50,278 nucleotides of DNA from Sperchopsis tessellata (lineage: Eukaryota > Arthropoda > Insecta > Coleoptera > Hydrophilidae): contig JAWQRN010000024.1 in NCBI GenBank assembly GCA_033557685.1, forward strand, positions 1-50,278, in the 5' to 3' direction. Position numbers and translations under genes: made by a program. Numbering within the stretch: position 1 is the first letter of the stretch; every line of letters begins with the position of its first letter. Below, one piece after another: positions 41,801 through 50,278 of the stretch. The notes beneath the pieces are model-generated. The model worked only from the letters and a program-made list of their open reading frames with translations. It searched no databases and was not told the DNA's origin.

Positions 41801-43747
41801 TTTCATGTGGCAGTTAGATGAATCTGATTGATCATATTTTAAAATTAAATTCATCTCAAAAGCTCAAGGAATATCAAAGTTGTATTTTTTAAATGGAACA
41901 CTGGGACTTGTTTTACATATTTGGGTTTGTGCTTCAATTACTTCCCTTCAGATTACATTTTTTGAAAATAAAGAAAATCTGAATTTTTTATTGATGTTAA
42001 AATTTTTGAGAAAATTCTATTTGAAGCCCCCCTTTGTTTCCTTCATTTAATTCTTAGATTGTACGTCAGTTACACAATAAATAAAATAAAAATTGCAGTT
42101 TTACAATTTTGAAATGTTCAAGTTTTTTAAAATCTTCATTGAGGTAAGTTTTGAATGGTGTAAGGTTTTGAAATCTTTTGATTATTCATATCCGCTCCTC
42201 ATAATGTATTGTTTGTTTGTTGGTTTTTTAACTTTGGCCTTTTACATTAGTTGCTAAACACTGACACCAGGAACTAAACTACAATACTTGAGAAATTCTC
42301 CACAATATGAGACCCATTATTTCACTCCTTCTCAGAGTGCTAACAATCAATTAAGTTGATCGGGTTCAAACCATCATTCTCTGGTTATACGGACCACTAA
42401 CTAGCCGCAGAGTTACCAAGTTGGTCGCTAATTTGATGTTATTAAATTAAAATAAATATTCATCTAAGCTTAGATTCTTTATCATCAATTTTAGTTCAGA
42501 TTTGGTAACAATATGTGTACCTAAAAATCATAGATTATTTTACAAGTCTCTAATTCACTATTAAAGATATTGTCAGGCTTTTTTGGATTTCAGGCAGGTG
42601 AAGGGTTATAAAATGAAAGAACTGTTCCTTGCTAATCACTATACTAAATTTTTCCTTAAAGCTTTAAAATTTAATCAATCTTTGGTTTCTGGATTAGGAA
42701 ATTAATCTACATGAGTGCAAATTTCATATATTTTAAATCATGCTTCTATGCAGAATGAATTTTTTGATATTTAATTACCGACCATGCTATTTAGCATATT
42801 GCATTAGTTGCTGAACGCCTGAATGAATGCTGCAAACATGGAATTTTGAAGAATAACACCTCTCATCACTATAACTGCATCAACTATGCATCTATGTAGA
42901 ATGAGCTTTTTGATATTTAATTTCCAACCATGTTATTATAGCATATTGCAATAAAAAGAATGAATGCTGCTGGCATGGTATTTTAAAGAAAAATACTTCT
43001 CATCACTATAAGCGCAGCTCAGAGTTCATACAAGATACTATTTGGCTTGATTTTTATGAACTAAGCATTAAATCTAAACTGTTTTAGAGACATAAGCACC
43101 TGTCTAACATTGCAGTTAGCAATAGGATACTTTAAATGATTTTCTTCCTATTGTGGTTGCTAATGTAGAAAACTTGTTTAGCATTTTTATTTCCAATCAT
43201 GTTATTATAGCATATGCAATATGTTGTAATATCATTTTATATCTGTGACTTGAGCTCTCTTGCCAACTACTCTATTTAATGTTCTTTTTAAAAACAAAAG
43301 TAATTTTTCTGACATATTTATTACAAAGACATAACAAAACTATTAACAAGTCAGTAAGCAAAGTCAAAACTAAGCTGAGCGAACTGTACAATTTTGGGGT
43401 TTAAGCATCCACATCAGCACCATGCACACCCATCACGGAGACAGCGGTCTGAACTTACCATTCTTCCAGCCCATGCCACAAGACCGGAGATAGCAGTTGT
43501 CAGGGCGGCCCTACCCATTTCTCGCCCATCAATTATTGGCCGGCCTGACTTCTACGTACGCTATGGAGAAAAGGAAAAAGAAGCTGTGGCAAGTTTCGAC
43601 TTTTTAGACGAACTCAGCACGACCAGCAGCTCGTTGAGCTGTTCAATAGATGAGAGCGACAGAAACGTCGAAGAACTGCTACCAAAAGATAGTAATTCGA
43701 GAATGGTTAACGAAATTGTCAGTGTTGACGTCCCTATCCAACTTTAG
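38839..43747 (+). CDS. unidentified gene, terminal exons only (5' partial)
   Basis: Exon 38839-38995 follows TTTAATTTAG and ends AAAGAAAG before GTACTT (phase 1). It encodes ANLLDVMMASVSSDSSPTSS, a Gly/Ser/Thr-rich piece, then EDPPDYGQLHRIHRFHRQKK. The last exon ends at TAG 43747 and encodes HPHQHHAHPSRRQRSELTIL, RPSIIGRPDFYVRYGEKEKE, ASFDFLDELSTTSSSLSCSI and the C-terminal end NEIVSVDVPIQL. It could start at 43380 (after CTGAG, phase-compatible) or at 43406 (after TTTAAG, better-looking site but phase 0). A possible 90-bp cassette at 41451-41540 (KSPLITPMYIHHHR) has a good donor and symmetric phase 1. There are no known domains; the tail is Ser-, His- and acid-rich, suggesting disorder. Earlier exons were not found. 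Codon composition is richer in GC than the surroundings, supporting real coding. Confidence 0.6.
39790..40671 (+). mobile_element. internally deleted mariner, 882 bp, with paired terminal repeats
   Basis: Left end TTGGGTTGGAAGGAAAGT pairs with the inverted right end (plus strand ACTTTCCCTCCAACCCAA at 40654-40671). The left flank is TA, while the right flank now reads CA. A frame at 40008-40397 encodes the transposase core: LFTGHEKWILYENIKRRKAY (canonical TGDEKW, so the first catalytic Asp is His), HQRKVLLYLWWDREG, VYCNQLDKLHAAIKERRPAL and VFHHDNARPHAA, ending at HPPYSP where a one-base shift removes the third catalytic region. Fragments upstream (HIKSLGFVLKQSIWVPHELP) belong to the linker. 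The DNA-binding N-terminus is missing, and full mariners are about 1.3 kb. It lies in the intron between 38995 and 43380. Confidence 0.9.
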
Positions 43748-46700
43748 GACGTGTGTTTTTTTGTACAAATTATTTGTGAAAATTGTATATTGTGTAATTA
43801 AAATTTATTACTGTAATTAGTTAATATTTATTTATACTTAAAAGTATTTATTTTTTAATAAGTTTTTTAACCAATTGAGATTTTTTTTTATAAATTTATT
43901 CAGTATTTTTCTAAAGGGATTTTGCTCGTGATTTACTTTATAATAGGTCTTAAATAGTTTACTGTTTTGGTTTCAACAAGTAGGTATATTACTTATTGTC
44001 CCATTTTATCTTAAATTTTTAAGGTCTCCTGAAACTGTTTCTACACATTATATCTCCTTGTTAAGAAGCTCCTTTTGTAATCCATTATTTTCTGATAGAT
44101 AGTTATTTATAAGACTGTAATTCCAATCAAAGCTATATCTCCTTGCAGTATAATTATTACACATTAAAAGTTGTGGTATCATTTACGACTAACTCACTGT
44201 TAAGACAACAGTGTTGGCCTCATTTTCAATGCAAGTCTAATGGATTCCACTTTCATAAGCAGTATATATATATATATATATTATATTTATATATCCGCAA
44301 AAATATATTTGGACGTAAAATAACAACGTCCACATGTATTCGTAAAAAGTTTCGGAAATTTTGGGGGATTTTAATTTGTAACCATCTTTAATGTTGGTGA
44401 AAATGACAGTTAACCTTCAAATCGTCATTAAAAACTAAAGTGTTTAAAACAATATGTTTAAATTAAATTAAAAAGTAATCAAAGAACATATGTCTGTAGC
44501 TATAATAATTCTATAAATGCTGTTAGTAACCGTACAACCGCCGAACATAAAAACTTTGGTTAGAAACCGTAAACGAAATTAAAGATGGCGGCACGAATTT
44601 TGCAAAAAGATGAAACAGATTTAACGGCACCGCAATTTTCATAAAACATTCGGACGAATATTTCCCTGCGTTCAATTCAAAATTCATCAGCCAATAGGAA
44701 ACGTTCCGCATTTCGCAATTCCACAAGCATGCTTTCATCAACTTTATATTAACTAAAGTTGTTTCTTTAGTTCCGAACATCTTTAATTTTGGCATCCACC
44801 CCCACAAAATACCTTCTTCTCTTCTCATATGCTTCAAAAATGGAGTTTTTCGATTATATTTCTAAAAGGTGTTCACATGCATACCTAGCCCACCATATTG
44901 TCTTCCCTCAGTTGATTTCATGACTACACCTTTCTGATACTCTTAATTCACATCCTAAATTGTCAACACAAATGGCCGTTGAAAAATGTTTAATGTAAAG
45001 ACTATTTTTTTTTGACACACTTGAAATATGCAAATCTGAAAATTTGCCAAAACCGTTATTTTTTTATATTTTATTACTTTTATGCATCTGTTATTTTCCT
45101 AAGGAAAGTAACAAAATTTTACACATCTAGAAATTATGAAAAATTAACTTAAAAAAAGTCGATAAAAGCAGTTTCTATTTATCTATAGTTCAGGAAAATA
45201 TATAATTTTTTACCTTTAACTAGAATCCTAAGTTACTGGCATAACTTCTAAAATTTGAAAGTTGCCTAAAAATAAATTGATAAAAATATAAACTGGTTTG
45301 TACTACAACAATAATTATACAGATCTTCATGGAGCCCCTTTCCATCAAATTCTCAAAATTGTTGTGCCAGTTTATGTGGACAAAAAGCAAATATGAAGTA
45401 GGTGTGTTTTATTCATTTGTTGAATTATAATTTTTCATGTTTAAATTTTAATTTAATGTTAAATTTTTATCGAGCAAGATCCTGGTATTATATTTGAAAC
45501 TTGTAATTTTTGTATATTGGTTAAGATTGATATATTACTCCATTTTTGGGAGTACGTTTTGAATATTACTTAATATAATCACACCAAATTTGTTTGAAAC
45601 CCTTAAGATTATACTATTTAGAGATTAGACTTTTTGAGGGTTGTATATAATATTTTTTGTTTACATTCTGATGATATTATATTATATATGTAAATTTTGT
45701 TAGGGTTGCTCTTCACTATATGCATATATAAATAATTATTAAATTAATAACAAATTATTATATAATAAATTTAGAAGAATCCTATTGTAATTTAAATACA
45801 AAAAGATAAGAGTTATTGAAATTTACTTTTTTCGAAATCGAAACGAATTACTAATTGCGTATGCTAGGGTCATCACGTTACATTGTGATATGATTTAAAA
45901 AAATATTTGTACTTTTTGGTGTTAGAAGGATATATTAGAAAAATGTAAACGATTTAGAACTCATACCAAAATTTTAAAAATCGTTTTTCAAAACTCATGT
46001 ACGTCCAAACGATTTTTTTTTACTTTCCCTTAGATTGTCCGTTTTATAAATTAATAATATATCAGTATCGTTGCCAAGTTAAAAACTGCTGGGATTTTGT
46101 TTTCCATTTTAACAATTTTAGTACCTACTACTTAACAATTTCATTCTACATGATATTCATTCTAATTCATTAGATAATAAGCTAGAATTATAGTTTTACA
46201 TAAAATATCTAACTGGATGTAGCAATTTATAATGAAATAAATGTGCTTATTGCATATCCTGAAAAAGTGTAATAATTTTTACGTAACAGTTTTTACCTTG
46301 ACATCGACAGTTGGATATGTATTGTAAAATACTTAGCTAGCAAAAATGATGTAACGTGTACATTTATAATATATTGAGCGAACATTTCTGACAGGGACAT
46401 TCTGGTTGTGATATATGATGGTAAAGAGGCATGATTGACAGGCTAAAAATGTCAGGTATTGGTTTCGAAACACTACTAAACAATATATTTAGTTTATGTT
46501 CACATGTACAAAGTCCCTTGAATTTCAATATCTTTAAATAGATAAATGTATGTCCAAAAATAGTAGTAGAAGGTGATCAAGAAATTCATATTCAATTCTT
46601 GGGGCTGCTGTAATTTTTCATATTTACATAGAGCTTTATTCAATTTTTACTAAGAAATAATATAAATGACGACAATTACTTAACCTGTAATTACAGTTGA

Positions 46701-46818
46701 CTTATTAAGGAACATTCTTAAAATAGAAAATTCAATGTTTTGTGGATAATCATGATTTAGAAAATAAAAAAATATTGTCGTTTCACTAAGTTTTAATTTA
46801 TAAATATATATATAATAT
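43748..46818. other. 3' untranslated and intergenic AT-rich sequence
   Basis: Begins with the 3' flank of the unidentified gene; AATTAAA and AATTTATT-type words near 43796 could mark its poly(A) site. An (AT)n run lies at about 44263-44281. The minus-strand frame 44523-44837 shows no convincing domain. Otherwise nothing was recognised. Confidence 0.45.
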
Positions 46819-46854
46819 TGCGACTGGTTTCGACCATACTAGGTCATTCTCAAG
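46819..46854 (-). ncRNA. hammerhead-ribozyme-like motif, second family
   Basis: The minus strand reads TTGAGAAT, GACC, loop TAGTAT, GGTC, GAAAC, then CAGTCGCAA. The layout matches the foldback-family motif (TGAaAAT, GTCC, loop, GGAC, GAAAC, GTC), but both sides of the stem have changed together. This resembles a type I hammerhead with a short stem III; the core TGATGA is not canonical, so activity is doubtful. Surrounding sequence is unassigned repeat-like DNA. Confidence 0.35.
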
Positions 46855-48724
46855 CTTTTAAGTCAGTGAAGGCTATAACGCAACAGTTGTGAACAACAAT
46901 ATTTTATTTTCTAGAAAATTCTTACCTAATACTGTGTCAAATTGTACATACGGAATATGTAAAAAATGAACAGTTTTTAAATAATATCTGATTTGCCATC
47001 ATGAATTTCATGTAAATATTTCAAAACTGTATCCACAGTCGTATAGTCACTGGTCTTGAAAAGCATATTCTAACGAAAACAGATAAATAAAAGTTATAAT
47101 GGTTGATATGTTATATCTACCGATAATTCCATACTATATTTATAAACATTTCTTCACAATTACAGAATTCAATATCGTAGGTATGGGTCAAGAAAATTGT
47201 AGTTAAATATTTTATATAATTTTTAGAAATGGGCAAAAAATGACTTTCATAGATTTTTAACCCTTTGCAGTCATATAAATTCTGATTCCATTAGGAGGAT
47301 TTTGTTGATTATTGATATTAAAAACTATTCTGCCTTAAACATCTGATTCTGTATCATTGGTATTATGTCACACTCTTTTCTGTGAGTAGATACTATTTTA
47401 CAATTAGTTATACTCAGTGTTAAATTTATATGTTGCTAAAAGTGTTTCATTTATTTCAGTTTCAATTGTTTGTTCATAGTAAGTTAGAATTTACGAATAG
47501 TATTTCTAAATTTATTCTGAACTGAAAACACTTATTTGCTCTAATTCATAAAGTAAATTGTACCAAAGATAATAATTTTTTGTGAGACTATGATTGATTA
47601 AATTGATGTTAGATGTATTATCTCACTAATAATGAGACTGCACCAAATGATGAGTGCGATCTGAATTTACATTAGCTGAAAAGGTAGAGTATTTGAATAA
47701 CTTGACAAGTTTGTTTTTTGGGCATGCAAGAATACCACTGAATTACTTTTCTAGAGATTGACGTATGCAGTTTAATGCAATCATCTACAAAAATTATCAA
47801 AAAACTGTAAGAATTTTTATTGATTGTGACTTATTAGTGTTCAGATATATAAGATATCTTCATAGATGAAAGCAATGGAAGTTTCAGAATATTTGGCCTA
47901 AGTTTTCATCAAATTAAACTAAACAAAATCAGTTTTTGCAATAAGTATATGACTACGAGTAAAATGGTATAGGCATTCTAGGTATTTTATAAGGCACGAT
48001 CCGTGGACAAGGACTTTTAATAGTTTTGAAAAACGTTAAGATGTTAATTGTAAAGTTAATTTCGATTTTAAATGTGCGCATCATCACTCCCCCTTTGTAA
48101 AAGTTTCCTGTTTAAACCTTTGATACTCAAATTATAAGTAAAATAAATACTAACAACATTTAATGCATTGTAAAATCTTGTGTAGGGCCTTTTTGATCTC
48201 TCATTAACGCAGAGTACATGTTACAATTTGGTGTCATTATATAATTTGTATACAAGTGTCTGTATAGTGTGTTAGAGTGATGTATTTTTATATAGGCTTA
48301 TATAAATATATTTAGTACAAATTTAGATTATAAATAAATACATACAATACCTAATTCTTGTGTTTCTATTTAATCATCCTCAACTTGAGGGGATTCATGC
48401 AGAGCAGTTTAGTCTTAGTTTTCACATTTTGATTAAAAAAAATCAACTTTACATAGATATAAACCCTTATGTACATGAAGTCCTTTTAAACAGAAATAAT
48501 TTGTTCAAAAACAGGACCAAAAAAAAAAGTTAAAATTTTTATCTAAGTAACACAAGAAAAAAATTATTTTCAAATAGTGAAAAACAATAATATAAAGGAC
48601 AGAAAAATCTGTATTGTAAAATAAGTTCAATAATTATAAAAGTGAAGTGAATGTGCTAGAAGTTACAAAGTAAGTACAGTTTTTAATTTTTTCTAATATT
48701 ATGTAGGTGGAATTTTACTTCTGC
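46855..48724. other. AT-rich, no gene seen
   Basis: No frames or motifs of note on either strand. Confidence 0.45.
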
Positions 48725-48848
48725 TACTCATTCATAGATGGCGCCACTTGTTACATCAGTTGCCCTAGTGTGACATTCAGTCTTAGTACTCATTCATAGA
48801 TGGCGCCACCCGTTACACCAGTTGCTCCAGTGTGAAATTGAATCTTCA
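48725..48848. repeat. two-copy tandem repeat, 62-bp period
   Basis: TACTCATTCATAGATGGCGC starts at 48725 and again at 48787, each followed by CAC, a GTTACA(T/C)CAGTTG word and a (C/T)CCAGTGTGA-like word. The copies differ at about ten positions. It is locally GC-richer than its surroundings. Identity unknown. Confidence 0.75.
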
Positions 48849-49019
48849 TAGTGTTTTGATTATTTTTACATACTATTTCAATAACAAAATTTTTTACATC
48901 CAATCCAGGGGTTGGGAGATCCCTTTCCCCTATAGTAGTATAATATTCTTCTAAACCATAAGAGATATGTTACAAGTTTGTGTTTGTCATGGAAGACTGA
49001 ATTGGATGAGGTCTGTACT

Positions 49020-49108
49020 GTGTGTAACATCACTCACCTAAACAATGTCCCTTGAAACAGAGGTCAGAATGTCGGCACTTTTTTGACCATTTACATGGTT
49101 TCCACTGG
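49020..49108 (+). mobile_element. single-arm fragment of the foldback family
   Basis: CACTCACCTAAACAATGTCC, then CTTGAAACAGAGGTC, AGAATGTCGGCAC and ACATGGTTTCCACTGGA match the right arm of the copy at 9621 (CACTCACCTTGAAAATGTCC .. GGTTTCCACTCCGAAA). The stem bases and GAAAC are mutated here. The arm is cut off at about 49108 where the minus-strand LINE's 3' tail begins. Confidence 0.55.
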
Positions 49109-50278
49109 ATAATAATAATAATAATAATAATTTTTATTGTCATAAGATCATATACATGATATTGACATAGTTATAGCATTTACATAAAAAAAGAATCGCT
49201 AAGCCTAAACATAAACAATAGTGTATATAACAAATATACCAGCCAACACAGTCAATACAATCTGAGTACAATTACAAACAAAACACCTAAATAAACAACT
49301 GCAGTCCTCACTAGTCCAATCCCACAAACGACGTACTACAAACACACAATGCAGATATAACAAAACCGCACGCAATCGGCATCAGAAAGCCATGCCACAG
49401 CGCACTCTCCAAACTCAAACAAAACCAGCACCCACCAACCAAAACCCGTAGACAACGCAACACCACACACACTGCACAAGCGAAACAAAAATGTAATAAA
49501 ATACACATTCAGGAACATAATCCAAAATCAACACATAGGGACCAACAACCTAGACACGAAAGACGCGTCATCTATCAAACAGGTCACTCACCGAGTAAAA
49601 TTCTCTATATATTAAAAACTGTTTAAGCGTGGAGCCAAACTTTTTATGCTGTATTATGGTCGTAATTACACTAGGTAAACTGTTATAAGTCTTGATCATA
49701 TTTTATTTAGGACCCTGCTCAAATGAAGCAGAACGATGCGAAGGAATCCTCAAACTATCAGTCGAGCGGGTATGCATATTACTGTAGACCTCCCGATTGG
49801 TCACAAAAAAATCTCTGTCTCTCTGGGCAAACCAGGCCAATTCATAAATGTAGATGCTAGGCACTGTCAATAAATGATGAGCTCGGAAAACTCCCCTGCA
49901 TTACTCTCTCTTCCCAAGTCCCGGCATTGTTCTCAGAACTCTCTTCTGTAAGATGAATATTTTCAACATGAGAGTGGAAGATTCCTGGAAAACAATACCA
50001 TACCTTATCACCGAGATGATGTATCCATATTAATAACACCTCAAAGCATCCAGTGGCATGGAATTTCTGAGCATTGCCAATGCAAACACGGATGAGCTAA
50101 GTTTTTTGCTTAAATCCCCAATATGCTTCTCCTAACCAAGGCACCGATTTATAGTACCACCCAAAAATTTGGTGCTATCGATCTGGGGGATAGACTTTCA
50201 TTGACATCTAACATACGACGAGCTATCTGAAACTCGGTTAAAATTCGTGAACCCAATCAAACTCGTCTTGCATCCGTT
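49109..50278 (-). mobile_element. 3' part of a LINE, running off the right edge
   Basis: Minus-strand frames, with a few stops and shifts, read STKFLGGTINRCLG (about 50190), KKLSSSVFALAMLRNSMPLD (about 50110-50050), ILQKRVLRTMPGLGKRE (about 49950-49905), LTVPSIYIYELAWFAQR (about 49868-49818), RIPSHRSASFEQGPK (about 49750-49705) and FGSTLKQFLIYREFYSVSDL (about 49650-49590). This is the end of a Jockey/CR1-like reverse-transcriptase protein. A roughly 450-bp 3' UTR follows and the element ends in a TTA/ATT trinucleotide tail (plus-strand ATA repeats at 49109-49131). The 60-75-codon frames in the UTR are accidental. Confidence 0.75.

Noticed and set aside
44523..44837. Minus-strand 104-codon frame with a KYSSECFMK..AVPL stretch, loosely like the end of a THAP domain.
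   Set aside because: The C2CH cysteines and histidine of THAP are not in place, so the similarity is too weak to call.
49311..49518. Two overlapping minus-strand frames rich in Cys, Val and Phe.
   Set aside because: They fall in the 3' UTR of the LINE and overlap each other; composition artefact.

Overview
The window reads as nuclear DNA of an insect, plausibly a beetle (inference). It is AT-rich, its genes are split by introns with GT..AG ends, one gene has a ZAD zinc-finger associated domain (a domain characteristic of insects), and relics of many transposon classes fill the introns and intergenic space. No bacterial-type operons, tRNA, rRNA or CRISPR arrays were seen.

Layout. (1) 918-12895, minus strand: ten coding exons of a kinesin-10 motor (nod/Kid-like), first exon at 12895, last visible exon ending in a donor at 918, so the C-terminus lies beyond the left edge or is lost. 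Its introns hold an RTE-type LINE, a degenerate piggyBac element, three short foldback repeats, a mariner relic and scrambled LINE pieces. (2) 14604-17306, plus: a complete five-exon VPS26C (DSCR3) gene, head-to-head with the kinesin across 1.7 kb that carries a roughly 125-135 bp tandem repeat; a 396-bp foldback element sits in its last intron. (3) 17931-20843, plus: a complete three-exon ZAD protein with eleven C2H2 fingers. (4) 20844-25595: LINE debris. (5) 25596-25970, minus: intronless LAMTOR3. (6) 26428-29078: a non-autonomous hAT element with a perfect 8-bp target duplication. (7) 29590-33087: LINE and Tc/mariner relics. (8) 33088-38838: AT-rich, with two more Tc/mariner relics. (9) 38839-43747, plus: terminal exons of an unidentified gene, with an internally deleted mariner in its intron. 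(10) 43748-50278: AT-rich sequence ending in the 3' part of a minus-strand LINE that runs off the window.

The host genes share no pathway. VPS26C (retriever/Commander, endosomal recycling) and LAMTOR3 (Ragulator, lysosomal MAPK/mTORC1 scaffold) both act on endolysosomes, but their proximity is probably coincidental.

The most unusual signal is a family of short foldback repeats, at least six copies or fragments, with 12-13 bp target duplications where they can be read. They share a motif with the layout of a minimal hammerhead ribozyme: a TGA-rich core, a GTCC..GGAC stem, GAAAC, then GTC. A seventh locus keeps the layout with a compensatory stem change (GACC..GGTC). This suggests Penelope-like or retrozyme-like retroelements; the ribozyme reading is an inference and needs a covariance-model search.
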